Part shown: piece after piece, positions 1 through 10,400 of the stretch | How positions within the stretch are numbered: the stretch's first letter is position 1 | Layout of the letters: each line of letters begins with the position of its first letter | Assembly: GCA_008931825.1 (NCBI GenBank) | Contig: QXVZ01025987.1 | Location: 1 to 26,544, forward strand | Source: Phallusia fumigata | Lineage: Eukaryota; Chordata; Ascidiacea; Phlebobranchia; Ascidiidae | Direction: 5' to 3' | DNA: 26,544 nucleotides | Notes under the pieces: generated by a model | Databases searched by the model: none | The model's input: the letters and a program-made list of their open reading frames with translations, nothing else | What the model was told of the DNA's origin: nothing | Position numbers and translations under genes: made by a program

Positions 1-383
1 CTTATTTTGTGCGTTTAAATTATGGGAAACAACGACAACGATGGGGATGCGTAAAGTTGACGTCGTTCATGCGTCTTTTTGATTACAGTCAAAGCACAAA
101 TATTTAAAAAATATTGGCAGGGAAACACTTCGGGAGCATTTTGGTTTGCGAGTTATGCATTCACCCTCAAAAGAATGCACAAATGTGCAGGAGAATCACA
201 AACACCTCCACATATTAGTGTTTAACTGTATTGCAGAAATTTAATTGCGTAGTTTTTGTTGGTAGAATATTTTGCATAATGCTTGTTGTAGCGCAGTTAA
301 ATTTTATTATTTAATAGGACCTCGTTGGTTTAAACGCTGACGCTATTCTTGGGGAGAAATCTCCCAACGTGCAAAAATATGAC
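1..383. other. Upstream flank, no gene seen
   Basis: AT-rich non-coding sequence upstream of the first promoter cluster. No exon of recognisable protein similarity and no RNA gene was seen on either strand. It could be distal promoter or the flank of a neighbouring gene outside the window. Confidence 0.5.
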
Positions 384-548
384 CAGTTGTTTTCACACCA
401 CAGAAACAACGATTGCGGAAAATTTTCACTTTTGTCGAAAGTGTGAATGCTAGTGGGGCGCCATTTTCCAGCATCTCACAACCAGCGAAGCTTCCAGATA
501 CAGCTGTTATCGCACTCTGTGACGTCATACAGCGATGTGGTATATATA
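384..548 (+). promoter_or_regulatory. Compact promoter: E-box, T-box-like site, E-box, CRE, TATA
   Basis: Seen in order: E-box CAGTTG at 384-389, T-box-like TCACACC at 393-399, E-box CAGCTG at 501-506, perfect palindromic CRE TGACGTCA at 520-527, and TATATATA at 541-548. The CRE lies 14 bases before the TATA box, and a start of transcription would be expected near 571. From knowledge of ascidian muscle genes, CREB, MyoD (CAGCTG) and Tbx6 (TCACACCT-like) sites are the usual combination in tail-muscle regulatory modules. The downstream gene is related to the muscle methyltransferase SMYD1, so the reading is consistent. Function is inferred; only the motifs are seen. Confidence 0.6.
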
Positions 549-570
549 GAATGGCAGATTGTCAGTTGAT

Positions 571-640
571 TGTGTGTCTGCGTTGGCTTCATCTATTAGT
601 GACAACAGTTCAGCATTTCTTTTCAGCACAAGATCGCAAG
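571..640 (+). other. Probable non-coding first exon (5' UTR) of the SMYD1-like gene
   Basis: Begins about 30 bases after the TATA box and ends at a strong donor (GCAAG|GTAGGC, intron from 641). A matching acceptor, TATTTTCAG, ends at 862, so a 5' UTR exon would join 863 and reach the ATG at 881. The start is estimated from TATA spacing only. Spliced-leader trans-splicing at the 862 acceptor, known in Ciona, is an alternative. Confidence 0.5.
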
Positions 641-880
641 GTAGGCAAATTTGTTTTCTAGTTTTTTTCTTTAAGTTTTGTCAGATACTTAGCATTTAAA
701 ATCAAATATCGATAACCAAGTGTTTAATTATTTTTTACACAAGATTCTGCCGAGTAATTTTGAAAACTTGAAACTGCATTTTCGTAACTAGCAAACTGTG
801 AAATTTAATTGAGGAACTTTTAAAGTAGTTTCTCGATCCAAATGGTATGGCGCTATTTTCAGATAAAAACTCAAATCAAG

Positions 881-3800
881 ATGGCGTTGTTGGAACCTTA
901 TTCAGCCGGGGTTGAAATAATTCAGACGATCAGCAAGGGCCGCGGCCTCATAGCCAGCAAGAAGTTGGAAACTGGACAGCTGATTATGAGGCAACACCCT
1001 TACGCTTATGTCATAATGGCAACACATGCGCAAACAGTCTGCCATTATTGCTTGGCTTGTCCGGGACAGGTGAGAATCTGTGCTCTTGGGAATTTCGGCA
1101 TTTGCGCCTGCTAACAGCTGATAGTAGGAGTATAAACTGGGTGCCAAATACGTTAAAAGTAGTAATACGTTGGTTTAGCCTCGACAGCAGTTGACTGTTT
1201 ATGTGCAATAGTTGATCTAATAGTCATAAAAAGTTACATTTTGTTTTAGGCGTACAGTTTCAGTTACAGCTAGTTTGGCTTAATAATTGTCTTGTTTATT
1301 AATGGAAATAATTACAGCAAGTGTAAATAGAAATAATAATTGGGTATATGTAAACTTTTTTGTCCGCACTAGATCGGGATATAAAACTTTAAACAACGAT
1401 TTGTCCTTGAAAGAAAAAGTAGTTGTCAGTACTTACAAGCAATGTTTCCTCTAAGCCTGTGGTTATTAACCTTTGTCAATAGGGGTACCCATATATGTTT
1501 TTTTGTATAATTGGCCCTAATGTGTATTTGTCCACATACAAGCCAAAATTAGGCGGAACTTTGCTTACAAGTCAAAATATTACCAAACTCGTATTGTATT
1601 CCCAGCCCGACAGGCCCACTGTCAAACAGCTGCTGAAATGCGGAGGCTGCAAATTTGCCAGATACTGCAGCAAGGAATGTCAGAAGAAAGCCTGGACAGA
1701 CCACCGACCCGAGTGTGCTGCCATCAAGCGGGTGTTTCCCGGGCAACCAGTCGATCAGACCAGGATGGTTGCTAGGATACTGTGGAAGCGGGAACAGAAG
1801 CCCGAAGAAGAGGAAGTAAAAATTGAGGCAAGAATTTGATTCATTTCTTTTGACATATTTCTGAATAACTGTGACATATTTTGGTTTAAACCATGGGTTC
1901 TTAACTGGGGTGGGAATTTACCGCTAGGGGAATTTTGATTAAAATGTAATTGGTTTGAAGAAATTACTTTCATTGATTGATTAAAACACTATTCGAAAGC
2001 TAACATCAATTTTCGCAGAAATGATTATTCCAGTCTAAAAAATTTATCAGTTGTAAGAGTTTAGTTTCTCTTTACAAACTAAATTTCCGATGGGGAATTA
2101 AGCTATGAATGTCGGTTAAAAGGGGTGAAATAAAAAAAAATTTAGAACCACTGGTTTATATTAACCGTTACCTTGCATTTTGTAAGCTTGGAATCTTAAG
2201 AAATTCGGCTCTATTCCATGGTTCGTTGTATAAAGTATTGAAGCCCTGCAAAGCATACGAAAAATTTTAAGGCGGCCCACAAGATGTTTTAAAAGTATTT
2301 TACGCTGCACCAAAAAAAATATTGCGAGCATGCGTTCGACACATAATGTAATAAAAAGTGTTTGGTTTATTATACGTGCGGTACTGCGGGATCTTACTTT
2401 TCATTTTTGCTGTAATGAAATTTATTTTCGGCAGTTACACTGCATAAACATTACACATTTATAACATTTTTCTGTTGTTGTTCTTGTGCTGTAAAACTGG
2501 CCAATACGTTTGCTTCAACATTCGTTTTGCCGCGATACAGGATCTGGTCGATCACTTGAGCAGGAGAACGAAGGAAGAACGAGGAGACTTGGACGAGAAG
2601 GTTTACAGTTTCGGTGATTACTTCACCTATGACGCAATGCCGGAAAGCGATGACGTCATGTTGCATTTGTTTGCGATTATTGATTGCAACGCTGTTGGGT
2701 AAGAAATTGGAAAAGTTTTCGCACAATAATTCAACCTCGTAGCTAAACTGTTTTAATACCAAGTCCAACTTTTACTATTAGCGTTTTTATAAAACACCCT
2801 GGTGCGTCGAAAGTTCAACCTAAATCCCTTTTTCGTTTCAAAAACGATTCTTATGATGACAACAGCGTTTGTCGGAACGCATAAAAAACGATTCCTGGCT
2901 TGTATCTTCTTAAAGATCTATTCTAATTTTGTTTGTTTGCAGACTTAACGATCACAAAGGATTGCAGAGTATCGGTGTAGGGATTTACCCCATGATGTCG
3001 CTACTCAACCATGACTGCGATCCAAATTGCGTTGCTACTAACAACGGTGTTAATTTGGAGGTGAAGGCTTTTGAAAATCGTAATCCAGGAAATGTGGGCA
3101 AAAAAATATCTGTAACACTGCTTGACCGTTTATCTTTTTTATGGTTTACTCTGCTTACGATATTTTCGAGGATAATTTGTAAACCAATGACGTGTTTGCA
3201 ACTGAGAGACATTACCAGGGTTTTTTGTACTGTTTAATCTTTTTTCAATTTTTCTCTACTGACGGTGTTTCTAACAACAGTGAATTTGTAAATTGATGAC
3301 GTGTTTACAGCTGAGAGCTTTGCGACCGATTGAGAAGGACGAGGAGTTATGTATCAGCTATGTAGACTGCATGGAGACTAGAGAAAACCGGCGGGAAAAA
3401 CTTTCATCCCAGTATTACTTTGATTGCGAATGCAACTTGTGTTTCAATGGTAAGTCATTTTTGCTTTTTAAGCTAATCTTTTAAGATAAAGGTTGAAACT
3501 AGCCAACATGGGTTGAGCATTAATGGAAAAATATTGTTCCACTACCCTTTGATTCCAACTTTTGGGTTTATTGCACATTAAAAGCTTTCCATGATGATGG
3601 ATCGCTGTAACTGTTACCGTTAGATAGGAAGATACAAACATCTGTCAATACCGTTTGATCACAACATTCAGTTAGAAGGGTGCCTACATGCGTTAGCAAG
3701 TCATGTAAATCTGTGGTTAAATATGTCAAAAAGGTCGCTAAAACAAGTGCTAAACATGGAAAATGGTGCGGCGTTTTTTTCTACCTGTCACAGCAAACAA

Positions 3801-5533
3801 ATGGGGCCCACACGCATTTTGCTATAAAACATAAATTCAACAAAACTACACTTCTTTGTGGTAACGTGTTTTTTCTAAACAACTAAATGCAACGTAAAAC
3901 AGATTGATTAGGTAACGATCTCAAGACGTACAACTTTCAGTAACTTTAATCTGATGATTTTCAAGGTGGTGAAAGCGAGGACTTGAAACACGCAACTGCA
4001 AGTGAAAATATGAAGGAAGAAAGTGTAAAATACATCAACCAATTTTCCAAAGACATGCTGAAAAGAATCAACAAAACCAAAGAGGTATGAAGCAATAAAC
4101 TATAAGTTAATCAGATAACTTGACACTACACACAGATCTGTTCATAACTCTTATTACAAACTATACTGGCCCAAACAGTTTTTAAAAGCGACATGCTTCA
4201 TTCATCAAACGTTTCGGCAACAACTCTTGCCATAATCGGTGATAAAATAAGGATTAACAAAGCATGTCGCTTTTAAGAATTATTTGAGCCAGCATTTGTT
4301 TTTAAAAAGAGTAACAACAGAAGTTTTTGATTCAAAGTCGCTGATGATTGCGGAAATCATAACTAGATTACGTTAAGAAGAAGACCAAAAAGACTGTTTT
4401 ATGTAATTTTTATTTCTCCAGCGCAAATTTGTGTTTTGCTTCGACAGAGACAAAACTGGGAAAGAATGAGCAACCAAGTGTTGGGAACACTCGCCCAACA
4501 AGATTGCGTCATCGCTGACACAAACGTTCTAAAGCTATCCATTCTAAGTGAGAAAATTACCAAACATGTTTCTTGTTTTCTATATGGCTTTCTTAGGTAG
4601 CTAATGTCTAAATCTTACATTTTTGTTGTTGTTGCAAAGATACTACAAAGACATGTAACATTTTTGCGCAAATAGTTTTTCTAATTTTCTTTCTTAAACA
4701 AAGCCCTCATAAAATTGGTTTGTAAGTGTGAATGTAACTGTATGTTGATTTCAGATCTAGCGGTAGAAGTCCAGTCGTTTCTTAGACGCCAAGATTCGGC
4801 TCTCCAGTACGCAGAAAGAGTGGCTGCAGCGTATGAGAAGTTACTTCCCAAAGTGCACCCAACATTGGGAATGTACCTCATGAGGGTAAGAACTTGGTAA
4901 TAAAAATATAGTCAGTTTGGGAACACAAGACACGGAAAGAGTATCCTAATTAAAAACATAACTGCTGGAGAGCTTATGAAAAGTGCACCAGCAAGCACTG
5001 ATGATGACAACAGCGATTATTGAAATGTTTGCAATATAATATATTCACTACATACAAGCTTACTAGCGTTTACGTTTTTAATTAAGGTAGACAGTTTAAT
5101 AGCGTCTTTTTTCAAAATACACGTTACAAATACGATTGACTTAACATACGTTCATCCAATCGCTTTCTGTAGGTGGGAATTCTACAATGGCAACTGCAGA
5201 AAAACGAAATAGCTCACCAAACCCTAGGAAGAGCGGCATCCATTATTTCGGTACGTAACTTGTCAAATCGGTGTGTTATCATGTTTCACGACCTTCTGAG
5301 CGCGTGTTAAGCTCCGTACGCTCTATCAAAAGTTGTCCTGCAACAGCATTCGTGTTGTTTAAGCGTCGGTTATGTTTATGCAGAAAACCTTTGGCGAGGA
5401 TCACTCCCTGTTTAAAGAACTTTTCGGCCTGATCCACCAATGCCGCATGGAGTCGCACATGAGCAAGAATTCACAGCGCGAAATGAGAATGGCAAAGAAA
5501 AGAGCAGGACTGAGACTACCGGAAGCTTTTTAA
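881..5533 (+). CDS. SMYD1-like SET and MYND domain lysine methyltransferase, complete, 10 coding exons
   Basis: Exons: 881-1069, 1606-1815, 2541-2698, 2943-3111, 3311-3449, 3966-4084, 4448-4547, 4755-4885, 5173-5250, 5384-5533. All junctions are GT-AG and all phases agree, giving 480 aa plus TAA; human SMYD1 is about 490 aa. The MYND zinc finger interrupts the SET domain: C54, C57, C75, C78, C84, C88, H96, C100. The SET core has NHDCDPNC at 208-215 and the EELCISY motif at 253-259, with catalytic-type Tyr259. The post-SET cysteines are C281, C283 and C286. The C-terminal part (about 290-480) matches the helical TPR-like domain, including INQFSKDMLKRI and LGMYLMRVG. The start at 881 has a good Kozak context (AAGATGG) and lies just after an acceptor at 862; an in-frame ATG at 842 would fall in the intron. 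Phrases such as CKFARYC, ARILW and the insert before LRAL favour SMYD1 over SMYD2 or SMYD3, judged by eye. Known role of the family: SAM-dependent protein lysine methylation; SMYD1 acts in muscle sarcomere assembly and chromatin. The exon 4 donor (TCT|GTAACA) is the weakest junction. Confidence 0.92.
1891..2154. mobile_element. hAT-like non-autonomous element, copy 1 (family D), in intron 2
   Basis: Ends read CCATGGGTTCTTAACT at the left and TTTAGAACCACTGG at the right, which are imperfect inverted repeats of the CAGTGGTTCTnAA type common in hAT MITEs. The interior shares TTTCATTGATTGATT, a TATCA-TTGTAAGAG stretch and CAAACTAAATTTCCG with a second copy at about 11735-11987. No transposase reading frame. 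Confidence 0.6.
2846..2915. mobile_element. Fragment of palindromic MITE family B, in intron 3
   Basis: Contains ATGATGACAACAGCGTTTGTCG followed by GGCTTGTATCTTCT, matching the right half of the near-complete copy at 23000-23131. The left arm is missing or decayed. It ends a short distance before the acceptor of exon 4 of the SMYD1-like gene. Confidence 0.5.
3171..3318 (+). repeat. Short direct repeat of an intron-exon junction (3171-3209 and 3280-3318)
   Basis: About 39 bases are duplicated 109 bases apart. The downstream copy is the real acceptor and first codons of SMYD1-like exon 5 (TTTACAG|CTGAGAG). The upstream copy reads TTTGCAACTGAGAG, so the acceptor AG is destroyed (CAG to CAA). 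It sits in the intron between exons 4 and 5 and looks like a dead decoy exon start. Confidence 0.75.
4164..4293. mobile_element. MITE family C, copy 1, in intron 6
   Basis: About 33-base terminal inverted repeats: left CTGGCCCAAACAGTTTTTAA then GCGACATGCTT; right AAGCATGTCGCTTTTAAG then ending TTTGAGCCAG. Length about 130 bases with no coding capacity. A diverged second copy lies at 13063-13185. Confidence 0.75.
4916..5095. mobile_element. MITE family A, copy 1 (internally deleted), in intron 8
   Basis: Has the outer end TTTGGGAACACAAGACACGG, inner ACTGCTGGAGAGCTT, the centre TGATGATGACAACAGCGATT and the right arm TATTCACTACATACAAGCTT. The left arm is shortened relative to the copy at 16272-16454. 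Related copies lie at about 11240, 16272, 21069, 23671, 23915 and 26195. Confidence 0.7.
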
Positions 5534-5674
5534 CATCACAACGAAGTTTTCTTGGACTAATGTAAAGACTTTTATAGGAACACATTGCTTAGATTGTTTC
5601 CAACGTGGAAATGCAACCGCTGCATAAGAGTAAGCAATACCATTGGTCAGAAGCACCGCTATATGTTTTTAAGG

Positions 5675-6051
5675 TGATTGACAGAAGCGATCTAATTTTT
5701 GTGTCTACTCCAATGCCTCATGTCATAATTCACACAACTGAGTGTAATAAGTTAAACTCGCCTTTTTTCTCCACCCTTTCTTCCTATCATTTCACTCTTT
5801 TCTTTATCGGTTTTTGCAAAAGGCAAGTTAGCCACAATATCTTTTATATTTCTTCTGTTTTTTCTTCTTTCCTGTTTTTTCACAAATGTCTTAATAGCTG
5901 TTAATTGACAGTTTTAAGTATTGGTATCTCCACTCTTTCTGCTTTTATCTTTTTTCACCTTTCTCATTTTTTCTTGACCAATTAACGCTCTAGCTCGGTG
6001 GTTTATCTAATATTCTCAATTTATAAATGCTTTTATGTGTTTAGTTAAGGC
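5675..6051 (+). repeat. 375 bp dispersed duplicate, copy 1
   Basis: Runs from TGATTGACAGAAGCGATC to TTTAGTTAAGG. It is nearly identical to 7886-8260, with only scattered substitutions and small indels, whereas the flanks differ. It contains the shared segment CAAAAGGCAAGTTAGCCAC. No protein or RNA feature recognised. Confidence 0.9.
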
Positions 6052-7429
6052 TTTATCCAACTCTAATTTCACTTTAACTTTACCATTTCTCATTTTTCTT
6101 TTCTCATTCTCTACTTTCCTCACTTTATTTTTCTACTCACCTTTTCTTCTTTTTTCCTTTCTATCATATTCTTATCTTTTCTCCCATACTTTTCTCCTTG
6201 CCCAGTATTTCCCCTTTTACGTAACCCAATTGATTGCCGGAAATGAAATCAATTTAAAACCTTTAAACTGGCCAGCTTGCATGTTGTTTTTCCAACTAAA
6301 TCCTACAAAACATTTACCTTTTCTCTCACATGATCAACAAACACTTTTTTCCCTAACTACGTTCTCCTTTATGAAAATCTATTTTCCATTTTACCACACC
6401 CCGCTACACAACAGTTTGATCTATAGTCTTATTTTTTCACTTCCCTATCGTCAGGTTTTCCTAATTCTTCCTAAACTATCTTTATCTTTCTTTCCTCTTC
6501 CGGATAAGCTGCTTTTATAACTTTTTGTGAAAACCTTCTTCAACTTCTTTCTGCTTTTCAATTTTTTTTCAGTTTTCTGCATCTTGCTTCTGAAACTTCC
6601 TTCTTGTTTTTTTTTCCTTCTTGCTCAACACCAAGCTGTGCTTCTCACCTAACTTCTCTTTCAGCTTTCGTTTTTATTTTTCCTGATAGTCCCAGTGACA
6701 CACCTTGCATAAAAAATAGGTTTACATTTATTAATATGCTTTTTAATCGTTTTCCAACACATAGAGGCGTTCATTGGAATCTTTTTTTAGACCATTTTGC
6801 AAATCGGATTTTAAGACTTATTTAAGTAAAATATGTTTATTAAAAAATCAGGGATTGGTGCGTTTTCATTTATTGCAAATTCGATTCGTGTATGCAGCAT
6901 AGTTTTGAATTTTCATGTTCTTAACTAACTCTATCCATCGGTTTTACCTCTCATCTTTATCCTTACGTTTTAAGTAGCCTACTTGCTTTCTCTTCATGGA
7001 TTAGGCCGTAAAACCTATAACTCTCTCTTTTTACTTCCTTTCCCACACTTTTTGCCATCAAATTATTCAAATAGTCATACTCAACTCTCTAAAACTCCTG
7101 TTAAATTTAAAGTGTCTGTTCATTTCTATCTCAACTTTCTATCACTGTTTTTTTCCTTTTGATAATTCATCAATTGTCTTTGCTTTCCTTTTTTTCTCTA
7201 CTTTGTCCATTCTCTTTCTCACTTTGTCTCCTTCCTTCTCTATTATCTTCCTTGCCCTCAAGTTATCTACTTTTATTTTATCTAACTTTCTCCTTATTCT
7301 CTTCAACAATTCACATTTTACTTCATTCTCTCCAAATTCTCTTCAACTCACCTTGTCTCACTCCTTTATTTTATTCTAAATTTTTCCTAGAACCCTTTTC
7401 TTCTTCCTAAAACATCTTGGCTCTTCCTT

Positions 7430-9010
7430 AAAACATTCTGGTAATTATTCTCTAATATTTCCCTTTCTTTTATTCTCTTATTATTCTTTTATTTTTCCCC
7501 ATAAATTTTTCTTTACTCTCCACATATTCTCTATTTTTTCTGTCTTAATTTTATTTTAATAATCTTCTTGCTATTGATAAAATGACTTTTCCTTAATCTC
7601 CACAAGTTCTCTTTTGGATACCTGACTTCTTCTCTTTTACTCTTTCTAATTAGTTTTAAGTATTCCCCATATTCTCCTTAATAACTTGACTCTACTCTCC
7701 ACAATTTCATTTTTTGACTCTCCTTAATTCTCTTTTACTTCTTCTTGAAACTTTTCTATACTATCAACATATTCTCTTAAAAAATACCTTCCTTCCTTTT
7801 TACTTGTCTTATTTCTCTTCTATTGTTTCCTTTTTCTAATAAATATATTTTCCCTACTTCCCATATGTTCTCCCTAAATTTCTTTTGATTGACAGAAGCG
7901 ATCTAATTTTTGTGTCTACTCCAATGCCCCATGTCATGATTCACACAACTGAGTATAATAAGTTAAACTCGCCTTTTTTTCTCCACCTTTTCTCCCTATC
8001 ATTTCACTCTTTTCTTTATCGGTTTTTGCAAAAGGCAAGTTAGCCACAATATCTTTTATATTTCTTCTGTTTTTTCTTCTTTCCTGTTTTTTTTTCACAA
8101 ATGTTTTGACATCTGTTAATTGACAAGTATTGTTATCTCCACTCTCTTTGCTTTTATCTTTTTTCTCCTTTCTCATTTTTTCTTGACCAATTAACGCTCT
8201 AGCTCGGTGGTTTATCTAATATTCTCAATTTATAAATGCTTTTATGTGTTTAGATAAGGCAGATAAATTTCTTTTCTTTCCTCATTTCGTTTCGTCTTGA
8301 TAACTAGTTTTTTTGCCCTAAATACTTTGCTTCTTTTCTTCCTCTCTAAATTCTCTTTTAATATTTCCCTTTCCTGACAAATCCTTTTCCTATCCTTAAC
8401 ATATTCTCTTCATTCTCTGTATCTCTTTGTTTTTTAACTTTCTTCTAATATTTCCCTTATTTTCTAATAAATAATTTTCTCCACTTTCCAAATAAAGTTT
8501 CTTTTTTTCTTCCCAATTCTCTTTTCTTTCCTCTTTATACAACTTTTTCCTATTTGCGCACATAATTTCTTTGAAGTACCTGGCTTCTTTTTTCCTTTCT
8601 AAATCTCTCCTAATATTTCCGTTTAGTCCTGATATGATTTTGTTCAAATAACCACATATTCTTAAAAGTACCTGGCTTCTTTTTTTCTTTTCTATCGATT
8701 TCTGTCCTTGATAAATCTTTTTTCTCTATACTCTCTTGCATATTTCCTTCAAATAACATCGCTTTGGTTTTCTTTTTAATTCTCTTCTATTTTTTCTTTT
8801 CTCGATAAATCTTTTTCTCCACTCTCCACATTTTCTCTTTCAAGTACTTGCTCCTTTTCTGCTTTTTCTAATTTTCTTCTATCAATTTGTTTTCTTGCTA
8901 CATATATTTTTTCTCTTTAACCTCCACATATTCTCTTCAAAGTACTTTGCATCTTCTTTCATGGAATGTTTTTCGACCCACCATACTTTTTTCTTTCTTC
9001 TTAAAATTCA
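7430..9010 (+). repeat. Degenerate tandem repeat, unit about 70-100 bases
   Basis: A phrase of the form CTCCACATATTCTCTT, often followed by AAAGTACCTGGCTTCTTTT and then TCTAATATTTCCCTT or GATAAATCTTTTTC, recurs near 7524, 7600, 7668, 7768, 7866, 8399, 8570, 8656, 8830 and 8927. Spacing is mostly 70-100 bases. The 375 bp block at 7886-8260 interrupts the array. Boundaries are approximate. Confidence 0.65.
7886..8260 (+). repeat. 375 bp dispersed duplicate, copy 2
   Basis: Near-identical partner of 5675-6051, same orientation, 2211 bases downstream. It is inserted in the degenerate tandem array, whose units flank it on both sides. Confidence 0.9.
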
Positions 9011-9609
9011 TCCTTATCTCCAGTTCTCTCTTTCGATTATTATCATTCTTCATGTTTTTTTATCACTCCTGATCTTAGAGTTTAATTCCTTATTTTACTC
9101 CATTACGTTTTCAGTTTCATTTCCAGCCTTCTCACAGTCATTAGAAACTGTGGGGCTGAAATAAATAGGTGATACACATAATAGCATTCGGAAAAACGAT
9201 ACTAAAAGGTTGTCTTTGCAAAAAACAACTCACTGATACTTTTACAATCACTGTTTTTGTTTTTCTGCAATCAACAGCTTTCAAAACAACAATATACTAA
9301 AATGTTTTCTTTCACCTTATCTTTCACTTCTTTAATTAATGTGCTACAATTCTTGCTTTCATCTTTCTCTTACTTTTCTTTGCTATCAATTTTTTCCCTT
9401 TTTCCACCGCACCGAACTAGAAGTCTGACTGATGTACACGAAACTGTATTCGTTGACTGATATTGTCCAATTTTTTTACGTTTTTCTGTAATTATTTGCA
9501 AATCCGTGTTTTTTGAGTCTAGTATCAAAAATTTTGATATTTGTGGTATTTGTTGTTGTACAAAGTAATTTCTGTAATTTTTGTTTCTGAATTTGTTTCT
9601 GTTCACGGC

Positions 9610-9615
9610 AATAAA
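9610..9615 (+). terminator. Poly(A) signal AATAAA
   Basis: AATAAA followed about 20-40 bases later by T/G-rich sequence (GTTGATTTGTTATTTTT), the usual arrangement for 3' end formation. The 450 bases before it are no longer pyrimidine-biased. It could end a long SMYD1-like transcript or an unrelated non-coding one. Other AATAAA copies lie at about 7838, 8465 and 9159. Confidence 0.4.
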
Positions 9616-9994
9616 CAATGCACTGTATAAATTACCGTTGATTTGTTATTTTTAAAATCGTAAATTGCATTAACCGAAAGACAAAGATAAATCAAATTTT
9701 TTATTCTTAGGAGCTTCATAAATATTTTACGTGAACACGACCCAAAAACATTGTTTGCACCATTCTTTCTTGTTTCTTGACCTGTAATATCATTCCAATC
9801 TAACCCAATAATGCATCACACAAATTTCGATTCAAGCACGGTGCATGAGACATGTTGCATTTATAATATCTTTTCAAACTGAAAATTTTTCCCAAAATAA
9901 AAAAATGACCGCTGCTCAAAGGTCTCACAGCCCTAGAAAAGACCCATAATCCCCCCACAAAAGTCACTGGTTTGTACAAAACCTATTAGTTGTT

Positions 9995-10255
9995 AGGTTT
10001 ATTTCGCTAAATGAATGAAATCATAGCGATAAAATTGCACTAAATCAATCACCAAGCCGGAAAAAACTGCACAACGTTGAGACGTTATTGAGGCGCTAAC
10101 AGGCGATGAGCTTAATTGGTGGATCAAAGTTAAACTAACCGTATTGGGAACATTACGAAACATACTATTTGAAGGTCATGCAGTTCCTTTTTACGCCTAC
10201 TTACATTGCATTTGTAGTGCATGACCGCTACTCGTCCCCAAACGAGGAATTTTTT
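9995..10255 (+). mobile_element. Repeat family E, copy 1
   Basis: Shares an ordered series of short blocks with 15075-15300: GTTTATT, CATAGCGA, AATTGCAC, AGCCGGAAA, CTGC(A/G)CAACGTT, ACGTTAT, and later a GGGGAAACG/CCCCAAACG-type end. No coding capacity. The class is not known to me; it could be a SINE or a MITE. Confidence 0.5.
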
Positions 10256-10320
10256 TACTTAAGCGGAGGAATTTCAACTTTATGGTTAAGTTATTCATGA
10301 TAAGTTTACTATTTTTTTTG

Positions 10321-10400
10321 CTAGACCAGTCCAGTGGTTCCAAACCTTTTAATATTACTTTATATCACTTCTTGTCTAGTGGGAGAGGAATGGAAAGTTC
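10321..10400. mobile_element. hAT-like element end, remnant
   Basis: CCAGTGGTTCCAAACCTTTT resembles the terminal inverted repeat of hAT MITEs. The opposite end could not be identified. Confidence 0.35.

Larger units (their letters stand above)
5750..9150 (+). repeat. Pyrimidine-rich (T+C) tract with strand asymmetry
   Basis: The + strand consists overwhelmingly of T and C runs (TTTTCTTCTTTCC-type) for about 3.4 kb, weaker between about 6680 and 6960. Reading frames here are low-complexity Phe/Leu/Ser on + or Lys/Glu/Arg on - and are not credible genes. The tract starts within about 220 bases of the SMYD1-like stop codon. No AATAAA or ATTAAA was noticed for about 1.3 kb after that stop, so part of the tract may be transcribed as 3' UTR. 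Possible origin: expansion of a degenerate polypyrimidine satellite. Confidence 0.8.

Noticed and set aside
842..880. Upstream in-frame ATG at 842 as start of the SMYD1-like protein
   Set aside because: It lies before the acceptor at 862, has weaker context, and the added residues do not resemble the family; 881 fits the usual N-terminus length.
6035..7410. Phe/Leu/Ser-rich + strand reading frames that look like membrane proteins
   Set aside because: Hydrophobicity is a trivial result of T-rich codons in the pyrimidine tract.
7934..8647. Lysine/glutamate-rich minus-strand reading frames
   Set aside because: They are the translation of the pyrimidine-rich tract read backwards; low complexity, no domain and no splice or start support.
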